Shown piece after piece: positions 26,403 to 34,128 of a DNA stretch of 64,000 nucleotides (positions within the stretch are counted from its first letter, which is position 1; each line of letters begins with the position of its first letter). This DNA comes from Variovorax sp. OK212. GTDB taxonomy: Bacteria; Pseudomonadota; Gammaproteobacteria; Burkholderiales; Burkholderiaceae_C. A program made the position numbers and the translations under genes. The notes under the pieces are model-generated. The model saw only the letters and a program-made list of their open reading frames with translations, did no database searches and was not told where the DNA came from. The DNA lies in assembly GCF_900112425.1 (NCBI RefSeq), contig NZ_FOLP01000001.1, positions 1,092,082 through 1,156,081 on the forward strand, given 5' to 3'.

Positions 26403-27824
26403 ATGACCATCGACAAGACCAGCCCCGTCCCGCCCCTGGACCCTTCGGCGGCGGAGCCGTACTACCGCCAGATCTACGACCGCCTGCGCAACGCCATGGC
26501 CAGCGGCCTGCTGAAGCCCGGCGACCGCATTCCCGCCGCGCGTGCGCTGGCGAAGGAACTGGGCTTGGCGCGGGGCACCGTCGAGGTGGCCTACTCCCTG
26601 CTGGCCGCCGAGGGCTACACGCAGACGCGCGGCCCGGCCGGGACCATCGTGACGCCGGGCCTCAAGCCGCGCATGCCGGTGGCCAGGCCCGCACCTGTGG
26701 CCGAGGGCGGCCACGCCGCGACGAGCTTTCGCCCCGATTCGATCCGGCCGTTCCAGATGGGGCTGCCCGCGCTGGACGCGTTCCCCCGGAAGATCTGGGC
26801 CCGGCTGGGCGCGCGCTGCGTGCGCGCGATGCAGCCGCTCGACATGACGCACCCCACGGTCTACGGCGCGCCGATGCTGCGCGCGGAAATCGCCGCCTAC
26901 CTGCAGGTGTCGCGCGGCATCAACTGCGCGCCGTCGCAGGTGTTCGTGACCTCGGGCTACCGCCACACCATGGAACTGATCGGCCTTGCCTTGCTGAAGG
27001 CCGGCGACCGCGTGTGGCTCGAAGACCCGGGCTACCCGCCCACGCGGGAGCTGCTGGGGCACATGCAGATCGAGTCCGTTGCGGTCCCGGTGGACGCGCA
27101 GGGCCTGGACGTCGGGCAAGGCATCCGGCTGGCACCGAAGGCGCGCGCCGCGGTGGTCACGCCGGCGCACCAGAGCCCGCTGTGCGTGTCGCTGTCGCTG
27201 CCCCGGCGCGCCGCGCTGCTGGACTGGGCGGCGCGCAACAAGGCATGGATCGTCGAGGACGACTACGACGGCGAGTACCGCTACGTGAGCCGCCCGCTGC
27301 CGGCGTTGAAGAGCCTGGACCGCGACGGCCGGGTGCTCTATGCGGGCACGTTCAGCAAGGTGCTGTTTCCGAGCATCCGGCTGGCCTACCTCGTGGTGCC
27401 GCCGGCGCAGGTCGAGCGCTTCGAGCAGATCCTGCATGCCTTCGTCGGCGGCAGCCCCGCGCTCACGCAGGCGATCGTCACGGCCTTCATCACCGAGGGC
27501 CACTTCGCGCGCCACATCCAGCGCATGCGCAAGCTCTACGCCGAGCGCCGCGCCGCGACCACGGCGGGCCTGGAAAGCGCGCTGGGCAAGCACGTGCGCA
27601 TCGACCCGCAGCCCGGCGGCATGCACCTCATCCTTCGGCTGCAGGGCCGCCAGTCGGACCGCGCGCTCGCGGCGCGCATGCGTGAAGACGGGCTGTACGC
27701 GGAGGCACTGTCGCACTGGACAACGGGCAGGAAAGGCACGCCGGCCATCCTGCTGAATTTCACCAACGTCGCGTCGCAGGCCGAGGCCGAGAAGCTCGGC
27801 CGGCGCATCGCGCGCCTGCTGTAG
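26403..27824 (+). CDS. MocR-type regulator: GntR winged helix fused to a fold-I aminotransferase domain
   Basis: 473 residues from ATG 26403. An N-terminal GntR domain (about 20-85, YYRQIYDRLRNAMASGLLKPGDRIPAARALAKELG) is joined by a linker to an aminotransferase-like domain (about 110-470). The PLP-binding lysine is in TFSKVLFPSIRLAY (Lys319) and DDYDGEYRY precedes it. MocR proteins sense PLP or an amino compound and regulate neighbouring genes. The next gene on the same strand, a carboxymuconolactone-decarboxylase-like protein, is the likely target because a related CTGGxCC element precedes both. Confidence 0.92.
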   Translation: MTIDKTSPVPPLDPSAAEPYYRQIYDRLRNAMASGLLKPGDRIPAARALAKELGLARGTVEVAYSLLAAEGYTQTRGPAGTIVTPGLKPRMPVARPAPVAEGGHAATSFRPDSIRPFQMGLPALDAFPRKIWARLGARCVRAMQPLDMTHPTVYGAPMLRAEIAAYLQVSRGINCAPSQVFVTSGYRHTMELIGLALLKAGDRVWLEDPGYPPTRELLGHMQIESVAVPVDAQGLDVGQGIRLAPKARAAVVTPAHQSPLCVSLSLPRRAALLDWAARNKAWIVEDDYDGEYRYVSRPLPALKSLDRDGRVLYAGTFSKVLFPSIRLAYLVVPPAQVERFEQILHAFVGGSPALTQAIVTAFITEGHFARHIQRMRKLYAERRAATTAGLESALGKHVRIDPQPGGMHLILRLQGRQSDRALAARMREDGLYAEALSHWTTGRKGTPAILLNFTNVASQAEAEKLGRRIARLL

Positions 27825-27872
27825 CGCCCGGCCGGATGGCCCATGCACAAAGCCCATTCTTGGTTCTTCTGG

Positions 27873-27882
27873 ACTGGGCCAA
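27873..27882. promoter_or_regulatory. Second candidate MocR-binding element
   Basis: ACTGGGCCAA lies 50 bases before the AhpD-like gene and matches the element at 26368-26377 in seven of ten positions around a CTGGxCCA core. An inverted GGCCCAT (27838-27844) lies 30 bases upstream of it. Confidence 0.4.
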
Positions 27883-27931
27883 GACGCGGGACGATGAAGT
27901 CCTTTCCAACCCCTGCATCCAAGGACTTCCC

Positions 27932-28396
27932 ATGAGCCATCGCATCGACTACACCCAAGCCTCACCCGAGGGCTACAAGGCCTTCGGCGGCGTGTACCTC
28001 GCCCTCCAGAAAAGCGGCCTGCCCAAGGAACTGGTCGACCTCGTGTACCTGCGGATCTCGCAGATCAACGGCTGCGCCTACTGCATCGACATGCATTCGC
28101 GCGACCTGCTCGAGGGCGGCCTCGCGGTCGACAAGCTCGTGCTGGTGGCGGTGTGGCAAGACGGCGGCGCGGTCTTCAGCCGCCGCGAACGCGCGGCGCT
28201 CGCCTGGGCGGAGAGCGTCACGCGCGTCTCGGACACCGGCGTGCCCGACGCCGACTACGACGCCGCCGCGGCCGAGTTCAGCGCCAAGGAACTGGCCGAC
28301 CTCACGTACGCCATCGGCCTGATGAACGCCTTCAACCGGCTCGGCATCTCGTTCCGTGTCGCGCCGGCAGCGGCCGTGGCCGCGGTCCGGGCTTGA
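27932..28396 (+). CDS. Carboxymuconolactone decarboxylase / AhpD-like peroxidase-family protein
   Basis: 154 residues. The redox motif CAYCIDMH (C48, C51, H55) is typical of AhpD-type alkylhydroperoxidase-core proteins, which reduce peroxides or act as decarboxylases. Proteins of this kind often accompany MocR regulators, possibly in a response to reactive aldehydes or peroxides. The ATG at 27932 is used; the upstream frame overlaps the operator region. The next open frame on the same strand is a truncated SMR transporter. Confidence 0.87.
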   Translation: MSHRIDYTQASPEGYKAFGGVYLALQKSGLPKELVDLVYLRISQINGCAYCIDMHSRDLLEGGLAVDKLVLVAVWQDGGAVFSRRERAALAWAESVTRVSDTGVPDADYDAAAAEFSAKELADLTYAIGLMNAFNRLGISFRVAPAAAVAAVRA

Positions 28397-28410
28397 ACGG
28401 CTCGCCGCAG

Positions 28411-28565
28411 ATGGCATGGGCACTGCTCGGCGTGGCCGGCATTCTCGAGATTGCCTTCGCCGTTGCCATGAAATCGTCCGAAGGTTTCACGCGGTGGGTT
28501 CCCGCGCTGTGCACGGTCGCCAGCGGGGTGTCGAGCGTGGTGCTGCTGTCGCTCGCGATGCGCCG
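28411..28565 (+). pseudogene. Truncated SMR-family (SugE-like) multidrug transporter
   Basis: From ATG 28411 the frame reads MAWALLGVAGILEIAFAVAM, then EGFTRWVPALC and a stretch ending LLSLAMR, which matches the first one and a half helices of SugE/EmrE small multidrug-resistance proteins, including the membrane-embedded Glu in GILEIAFA. Similarity stops after LLSLAMR (about residue 52 of the usual 105), immediately before the converging D-amino-acid dehydrogenase gene, whose stop is at 28575. The frame continues only as antisense of that gene. A deletion or rearrangement appears to have removed the C-terminal half. Confidence 0.7.
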
Positions 28566-28574
28566 TGGGGCGCG

Positions 28575-29786
28575 TCAGGCCTGCAGCGCCTGCGCGATCT
28601 TCAGCGCCGACCCGAAGGCCAGTGTGAACCCCAGCGCGCCGTGGCCCGTGTTGAACAGCATGTTCGACGGCGCGCTCTCCAGCCGTCCGATGATCGGCAG
28701 GCCCTTCGGCGTGGCGGGCCGCATGCCCGTCCAGGGGCTCAGTTCTTCCAGCCGGCTCGCGTTCGGGAACACGGCGCGCGTTGCGGCCGCGAGCGTCTCG
28801 ATGCGCGCGGCCGGAATGCTCGCGTCGTGTCCCACCAGCTCCGCCATGCCCGCCACGCGCAGGCGCGAGCCGATGCGCGCGAACACCACCTTGCGCGCGC
28901 TGTCGGTCACGCTCACGCTCGGCGCGGCGCCGGGCGCGGGGTCGACCTCCACCGTGATGCTGTAGCCCTTGAGCGGGTACACCGGCAGGTACGCGCCCAG
29001 CACGCGCCCCAGCTTGTGCGAGGCCGAGCCCAGCGCCATCACGAAGGCATCGGCCTGCACGTCGCCTTCGCTCGTGCGCACCGCCGCAATGCGGTTCTCG
29101 CTGCGCGCGAAGCCATGGATGTCGGCGCCCAGCATGAAGCGCACGCCGCGCGCGCTCAGGGCACGCATCAGCTCGGCGCACACCTTCAGGCAATCGGCCG
29201 CGCACTCGCTCGGCGTGTACACCGCACCGGCCATCTGGCCGCGGTAGCTCGAAAGCGCGGGCTCGATGGCGATGCATTCGCCGGGCGTCACCAGCCGCTG
29301 CTCGCTGCCCAGGGCGCGCTGCAGCTCGAGCTGCGCGCGTGCGCCTTCCAGCGACGCCGAGCTGGCGTACAGCACCAGCTTGCCGGTGGCGGAGAAGTCG
29401 CAGTCGGGCGCGATGTCGGCGCGCATCGCCTCGAACCCTGCGCGGCTCGAGGCGGCCAGCACCAGCAGCTTCTCGGTGGTGTCGCGCGAGGTCCGGGCGT
29501 TGCAGGCCGCGAGAAATTCCATGCCCCAGCGCCACTGCAGCGGGTCGAGCTGCGGGCGCAGCTTGAGCGGCGAGGAGGGCGAGAGCAGCAGCTTGGGCAG
29601 CTGCGTCCAGATCGACGGATCGGCCAGCGGCTGCACGTACGAGTAGCTCAGCTGCGCGCCGTTGCCGCCGCTCGCACCCGCGCCGGGGGCGGCGCGGTCG
29701 ATCACGGTGACCTGATGGCCCTCGCGTTGGAGCTGCCAGGCGGTGGCCAGGCCCACGATGCCGGCACCGAGCACACACACATGCAT
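28575..29786 (-). CDS. dadA: D-amino-acid dehydrogenase (FAD)
   Basis: 403 residues from ATG 29786. The FAD-binding GAGIVGLATAW (7-17) begins the protein. The layout that follows (GGNGAQLSYSYVQPLADP, VYPLKGYSITVEV, a PWTGMRPATPKGLPIIG active region and TGHGALGFTLAFGSA at the C-terminus) is that of DadA-type quinone-linked D-amino-acid dehydrogenases of the inner membrane. It oxidatively deaminates D-amino acids. It diverges from an amino-acid-binding protein and an Asp/Glu racemase, supporting D-amino-acid use. An upstream in-frame extension is rejected for lack of family similarity. Confidence 0.88.
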   Translation of the reverse strand: MHVCVLGAGIVGLATAWQLQREGHQVTVIDRAAPGAGASGGNGAQLSYSYVQPLADPSIWTQLPKLLLSPSSPLKLRPQLDPLQWRWGMEFLAACNARTSRDTTEKLLVLAASSRAGFEAMRADIAPDCDFSATGKLVLYASSASLEGARAQLELQRALGSEQRLVTPGECIAIEPALSSYRGQMAGAVYTPSECAADCLKVCAELMRALSARGVRFMLGADIHGFARSENRIAAVRTSEGDVQADAFVMALGSASHKLGRVLGAYLPVYPLKGYSITVEVDPAPGAAPSVSVTDSARKVVFARIGSRLRVAGMAELVGHDASIPAARIETLAAATRAVFPNASRLEELSPWTGMRPATPKGLPIIGRLESAPSNMLFNTGHGALGFTLAFGSALKIAQALQA

Positions 29787-29908
29787 TGGGGCAACTTTCC
29801 GGTTGGTTGAGAAGACAGCCGTGACTGTAGGGGCGCCCGGCGCGCCGCGGAAATGCCAAAAGAAACCCCACCCATCAGCTTTGGGCATAGGTCAGGGTTC
29901 ATTTGGAA

Positions 29909-29938
29909 TTGTCGCTTTGTGTCACTCCTTCTTACACT
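29909..29938 (+). promoter_or_regulatory. Candidate promoter of the amino-acid-binding protein gene
   Basis: TTGTCG (29909-29914) and TACACT (29933-29938) are separated by 18 bases, 35 bases before the start of the binding protein. No clear operator is seen in the divergent region. Confidence 0.35.
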
Positions 29939-29973
29939 GGCCTTCTGTTCAATCCAACCGAATGAAGGCTCGA

Positions 29974-30864
29974 ATGAAACTCTCCGTCCTGATGGCTTCC
30001 CTGGCCGCCGCGGTGCTCTTCACGGCACCGGCTGCGCAAGCCGCCGACACGCTGGCCAAGATCGCCGAGTCCGGCAAGATCACGCTCGCTTACCGCGAGT
30101 CGTCCGTGCCCTTCAGCTACCTGGACGGCCCCAACAAGCCGATCGGGTTCTCGGTGGAGCTGTCGAACGCCGTCGTCGAGGCGGTGAAGAAGAAGCTGAA
30201 CAAGCCCAACCTGCAGGTCGGGCTGATGGCCGTGACCTCGCAGAACCGCATTCCGCTGATCACCAACGGCACGGTCGACCTGGAGTGCGGCTCGACGACC
30301 AACAACACCGCGCGCGGCAAGGACGTGGCCTTCGCCATCAACCACTTCTATACCGGCACGCGCCTGCTGGTGAAGAAGTCTTCCAGGATCAAGGACTACG
30401 CCGACCTTGCCAAGAAGACCGTGGCCAGCACCACCGGCACCACCAACGCGCTGGTCATGCGCAAGTACAACAGCGAGAAGAACCTCGGCATGGACATCGT
30501 GCTCGGCAAGGACCACGCCGACTCGTTCCTGCTGGTGGAAAGCGACCGCGCCGTGGCCTTCGCCATGGACGACATCCTGCTGTTCGGCCTGATCGCCAAC
30601 TCCAAGGCACCGGCCGACTACGAAGTGGTGGGCGAGTCGCTGCAGGTCGAGCCCTACGCCTGCATGCTGCCCAAGGACGATCCGGCCTTCAAGAAGCTGG
30701 TGGACGACACCTTCAGCGCCATGATGAAGAGCGGCGAATTCGAGAAGCTCTACACCAAGTGGTTCATGCAGCCGATCCCGCCGAAGAACGTTCCCCTGAA
30801 CCTGCCCATGAGCGAGCAGCTGAAGCAGAACCTCAAGGCACTCAGCGACAAGCCGGCGACCTGA
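29974..30864 (+). CDS. Periplasmic amino-acid-binding protein (glutamate/aspartate type)
   Basis: 296 residues from ATG 29974, preferred over ATG 29962 because GAAGG lies five bases before it. A signal peptide (LSVLMASLAAAVLFTAPAAQA) precedes a solute-binding domain (SGKITLAYRESSVPFSYLD and TTNNTARGKDVAF) resembling GltI/BztA-type proteins. It should bind an acidic amino acid for an ABC importer. No permease or ATPase gene is adjacent, so it must pair with a transporter elsewhere. The following racemase and the divergent DadA suggest D-glutamate or D-aspartate. Confidence 0.87.
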   Translation: MKLSVLMASLAAAVLFTAPAAQAADTLAKIAESGKITLAYRESSVPFSYLDGPNKPIGFSVELSNAVVEAVKKKLNKPNLQVGLMAVTSQNRIPLITNGTVDLECGSTTNNTARGKDVAFAINHFYTGTRLLVKKSSRIKDYADLAKKTVASTTGTTNALVMRKYNSEKNLGMDIVLGKDHADSFLLVESDRAVAFAMDDILLFGLIANSKAPADYEVVGESLQVEPYACMLPKDDPAFKKLVDDTFSAMMKSGEFEKLYTKWFMQPIPPKNVPLNLPMSEQLKQNLKALSDKPAT

Positions 30865-30894
30865 TCGCGGGCCATTGAAGAAAAGGACATCGCA

Positions 30895-31629
30895 GTGACG
30901 CAAGTGGTCGGCATTTTGGGGGGCATGGGCCCTGCGGCGGGCGCCGACTTCGTGCGGCTCTTCGTGCAGGCCTGCGCGCAGCAGATGCGCGCGCGGGGCG
31001 AGCCGGTGCGCGACCAGTCCTTTCCCGAGCACTGGCTGGCGCAGGTGCCGGTGCCCGACCGCACCGACGCCTTGGCGTCGGCGGAGCAGGGCGCGCACCA
31101 GCCGCTGGAGCCGATGCTGCAGGCGCTGGGCCGGCTGGCCGCGCTGGGCAGCCGGGCCGTGGCCATCGCCTGCAACACGGCGCATGCCTGGCATGGCAGC
31201 CTGCAGGCGCGCTTTCCGCAGGTCGAGCTGCTGCACATGGCGCGCGAAACCGCGCGCCAGCTGGCCGAGCAGGGCGCGCGCGACGTGGCGCTCATGGCCA
31301 CCGAAGGCACCTACCGCGTGCGCCTGTACGAGCAGGCGCTGGCCGAGGCCGGCCTGGGCTGCCACGTGCCGCTGGCCGACGAACGCCGCACCATCACGCG
31401 CGGCATCTTCGAAGGCGTGAAGGCCGGCAACATGCCGCTGGCCGAGCAGTGCTTTTCCGACGTGGCGCTGCGGCTCGCCGAGCGGCATGGCCCCGTCACC
31501 ATCATCATGGGCTGCACCGAGGTGCCGCTGGGCCTGCAGGGCTCGCCCGCCGTGGCGGGGCTGGACCTGATCGACCCGGCGCAGGTGCTGGCCGCCGCGC
31601 TGGCACGCCGCGCGTACCGGGCGGACTGA
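30895..31629 (+). CDS. Aspartate/glutamate racemase family protein
   Basis: 244 residues with a GTG start at 30895 and GAAAAGGA upstream. Both catalytic cysteines are visible: ACNTAH (Cys93) and MGCTEVPL (Cys207), the two-base mechanism signature of PLP-independent Asp/Glu racemases. The N-terminal GILGGMGPAAGADF is also diagnostic. It lies 30 bases after the binding-protein stop and is probably cotranscribed. In this locus it could interconvert acidic D- and L-amino acids next to the dehydrogenase DadA. Confidence 0.9.
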   Translation: MTQVVGILGGMGPAAGADFVRLFVQACAQQMRARGEPVRDQSFPEHWLAQVPVPDRTDALASAEQGAHQPLEPMLQALGRLAALGSRAVAIACNTAHAWHGSLQARFPQVELLHMARETARQLAEQGARDVALMATEGTYRVRLYEQALAEAGLGCHVPLADERRTITRGIFEGVKAGNMPLAEQCFSDVALRLAERHGPVTIIMGCTEVPLGLQGSPAVAGLDLIDPAQVLAAALARRAYRAD

Positions 31630-31643
31630 ATGTTCCAGGGGGC

Positions 31644-31682
31644 CGCGGTCCGCGCGGTCCGCGTGGTCCGAGGCCCGGACCA
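31644..31682 (+). repeat. Short GC-rich tandem repeat ending in a hairpin
   Basis: CGCGGTCCG, CGCGGTCCG and CGTGGTCCG follow one another at 31644-31670. The last unit joins a perfect hairpin TGGTCCG-AGGCC-CGGACCA (31664-31682). There is no T-run, so it is not a classical terminator. Confidence 0.6.
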
Positions 31683-31791
31683 ACCCCACCGAATTTCGGG
31701 ACATGGAGCCACCGGCTGATTTGGCCTACATTGCGGCGTGCGTTTTTCAGCGCAACGCCCCTTGTCCGACGACTCAACTGGAGCCTCATCC

Positions 31792-32688
31792 ATGTCCCTC
31801 GACGACCGCCGTTCCGACTTCGACTCGCTGCGCCCCGGCGACAGCACGGAGCAGGGCGCCACGCGACGCACCGCGCTGAAGGCCGCCATCGGCGTGGGCT
31901 ACGCGGCGGCCGTGCTGCCGGTGGCCGCGCAGACCGCCATCGCCACCTCGACCGAAGGCCTGAAGGCCGGCCCCATCAAGTACACCGTGGACGGCTTCGC
32001 GGTGCCCGCCTATGCGGCCGCGCCCGCGGGCAAGACCGGCCTGCCGGTGATCCTGGTGATCCAGGAAATCTTCGGCGTGCACGAATACATCGCCGACACC
32101 TGCCGCCGCTTCGCCCAGCTCGGCTACCTGGCCGTCGCGCCCGAGCTGTATGCGCGCCAGGGCGACCCGCGCGGCTACACCGACATTCCGAAGCTGCAGG
32201 CCGACATCGTCAGCAAGGTGCCCGACGCGCAGGTCATGGCCGACCTCGACGGCGCGCTGGCCTATGCCAAGGCCAACGGCGGCGACACCGCCAAGGCCGG
32301 CATCACCGGCTTCTGCTGGGGCGGGCGCATCGTGTGGCTGTACGCGGCCACCGGCAAGGTCAAGGCGGGCGTGGCCTGGTACGGCCGGCTGGTCGGCACG
32401 GCCAGCGCATTGACCCCGAAACACCCCGTCGACGTGGCCGCCAACCTGCAGGCGCCGGTGCTCGGGCTGTACGGCGGAAAAGACCAGGGCATCCCCCTTG
32501 ACACGGTTGATAAGATGAAAGCTGCTCTGGCCAATGGGACTCCGGCGGCCAAGGCATCGAGCTTCGTCGTGTACCCCGAAGCAGGCCACGCATTCCATGC
32601 CGACTACCGCCCCAGCTATGTCAAGAGCGCGGCGGACGACGGCTGGCAACGCGCCACGGCCTGGTTCAAAGCCAATGGCGTCGCCTGA
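31792..32688 (+). CDS. Dienelactone hydrolase family protein, probably exported
   Basis: 298 residues from ATG 31792 with GGAG upstream. The N-terminal region has a twin-arginine-like signal (TRRTALKAAIGVGYAAAVLPVAAQ, residues 24-47). The alpha/beta-hydrolase core shows QEIFGVHEY (Glu92), the nucleophile elbow GFCWGGR (Cys175), GGKDQGIP (Asp231) and AGHAFHAD (His266), the Cys-Asp-His triad of dienelactone hydrolases. It probably hydrolyses a lactone or ester. Tat export would be unusual for a chlorocatechol-pathway enzyme, and no catechol genes are near, so the substrate is open. Confidence 0.85.
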   Translation: MSLDDRRSDFDSLRPGDSTEQGATRRTALKAAIGVGYAAAVLPVAAQTAIATSTEGLKAGPIKYTVDGFAVPAYAAAPAGKTGLPVILVIQEIFGVHEYIADTCRRFAQLGYLAVAPELYARQGDPRGYTDIPKLQADIVSKVPDAQVMADLDGALAYAKANGGDTAKAGITGFCWGGRIVWLYAATGKVKAGVAWYGRLVGTASALTPKHPVDVAANLQAPVLGLYGGKDQGIPLDTVDKMKAALANGTPAAKASSFVVYPEAGHAFHADYRPSYVKSAADDGWQRATAWFKANGVA

Positions 32689-32718
32689 CCGCGGCGCCTC
32701 GTAGCCACACCCCCGCCG

Positions 32719-32750
32719 AAGGCCGTCCCATGACGGCCTTTTCTCTTTTT
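32719..32750 (+). terminator. Intrinsic terminator
   Basis: AAGGCCGTC (32719-32727) and GACGGCCTT (32732-32740) form a perfect nine-base stem followed by TTCTCTTTTT. It ends the dienelactone hydrolase gene. Confidence 0.9.
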
Positions 32751-32801
32751 ATGAACGGGCAACGGCCCTGAAACCGTCTCGACGGCCGTCCCTCTTGCGC
32801 A

Positions 32802-32825
32802 AGCAGCTATGAATTTGATAGTCAT
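32802..32825. repeat. Comamonad-type short repeat overlapping the ZIP start codon
   Basis: AGCAGCTATGAATTTGATAG is an imperfect palindrome (GCTAT...ATAGT) of the AT-centred type seen at 13209-13229. The start codon of the ZIP transporter (32809-32811) lies inside it. Confidence 0.45.
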
Positions 32826-33738
32826 CATCGCGGCGACCCTGGTCTCCGGCATCGGCAGCGTCTGGCTCGCGGCCCTCCTGTTGAAGGTGGGCGTGCGCAG
32901 CGGCTCGGGCGGCGTGAACCCGCAGCACCTGCTGAGCCTGGCGGCCGGCGCGCTGCTTGCCACCGCCTTCATGCACCTCTTGCCCGAGGCCTTCGAAAGC
33001 CGCATCGAGCCCGCATTGCTGTTCGGCGTGCTGCTGTTCGGGCTGGTGTTCTTCTTCCTGCTCGACAAGGCCGAGCTGTGGCACCACGGGCACGAGCACC
33101 ACCACGGCGACGCGCACGAGCACCACGGACATGAGCATGGCAAAGACCATGGCCACGGCCATGCCCACGCGCACGATCCCGCCCCCCGCACCGGCGGCTG
33201 GGCCGTGCTCACCGGCGACAGCGTGCACTGCTTCGGCGACGGCATCCTCATCGCCTCCGCCTTCACCGCCGACATGCGCCTGGGCCTGGTGGCCGCGCTG
33301 GCCGTGCTGGCGCACGAAATTCCGCACCATATCGGCGACCTCGTCGTGCTGCGCCAGAGCTCGGCCAACCAGCGCGCCGCGCTGGTGAAGGTGTCGCTCG
33401 CCGGCACCATGACCGCGCTGGGCGGCATCGTGGGCTGGTGGCTGGTCGACCAGCTGCACAGCTGGCTGCCGTACTTCCTGGTGCTGGCCGGCAGCAGTTT
33501 TGTCTACGTGGCGCTGGCCGACCTGATTCCGCAGCTGCAAAAGCGCCTGCCCGCGCGCCAGACGGCCGCGCAGATCATTTGGCTGGCCGCCGGCATCGTG
33601 CTGGTCACGGGCGTGAGCCGCCTGGCGCACGGTGAACACGGGCACGACCACGGTCATGAAGGCGCCGCGCACAGCGAGCACGCCCACGACCATGACGACC
33701 CCGGGCACGGCGAACCCGGCCACGTGCACAAGGACTGA
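32809..33738 (+). CDS. ZIP-family divalent metal transporter
   Basis: 309 residues. Helices at the N-terminus (LIVIIAATLVSGIGSVWLAALLL) precede a long histidine-rich loop (about 85-125, HGHEHHHGDAHEHHGH), then the ZIP metal-site helix VHCFGDGILIASAFT and LAHEIPHHIGDLVV, further helices and a second His/Asp-rich tail (HGHDHGHEGAAHSEHAHDHD). The family imports zinc, iron or manganese. No ribosome site is evident, and the start codon lies in a repeat. An export role for zinc is less likely by family. Confidence 0.92.
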   Translation: MNLIVIIAATLVSGIGSVWLAALLLKVGVRSGSGGVNPQHLLSLAAGALLATAFMHLLPEAFESRIEPALLFGVLLFGLVFFFLLDKAELWHHGHEHHHGDAHEHHGHEHGKDHGHGHAHAHDPAPRTGGWAVLTGDSVHCFGDGILIASAFTADMRLGLVAALAVLAHEIPHHIGDLVVLRQSSANQRAALVKVSLAGTMTALGGIVGWWLVDQLHSWLPYFLVLAGSSFVYVALADLIPQLQKRLPARQTAAQIIWLAAGIVLVTGVSRLAHGEHGHDHGHEGAAHSEHAHDHDDPGHGEPGHVHKD

Positions 33739-33858
33739 AGGCGGATCGCGAGGGCGGCGGGAAACTTTCCGACACCGACGCTGCGTGCCGGATGAGCCGC
33801 GGCGGCTGAAACAGGCGCACCATAGGGGGCCTGTCAGAAATCAGCCGAGGAACCGATC

Positions 33859-34071
33859 ATGAACAACATCGACGCCACCGCACGAGCCGCTTCGTCCGCC
33901 GAGGACGAAGAGGACAACACGCCCGCCGATGATTTCGAAGAACCGGACAGCGACGTGTCCGACGACCTGTCCGAGGAAACAGGCATCGACCTGACGGACG
34001 CGAGCGAGCTCGACGCCGACAACGTGCCGGCCGACGAGGAGTTCGACCGGGTCATGAACGCACCGGACTGA
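33859..34071 (+). CDS. Highly acidic small protein (70 aa)
   Basis: ATG 33859 is preceded by GAGGAA at a suitable distance. The 70-residue product is extremely acidic, with runs such as AEDEEDNTP and EEPDSDVSDDLSEE and only two Arg residues, so it should be largely disordered. No domain is recognised. It lies between the ZIP transporter and a DUF6886 gene on the same strand. The role is unknown; a metal-binding or nucleic-acid-mimic role is speculation. Confidence 0.65.
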   Translation: MNNIDATARAASSAEDEEDNTPADDFEEPDSDVSDDLSEETGIDLTDASELDADNVPADEEFDRVMNAPD

Positions 34072-34128
34072 ACGTCGCGCTGCAGGTCTGCCTGCCAGCC
34101 TGTCAGCCCGCCGCGGTTACGCTGCGGC

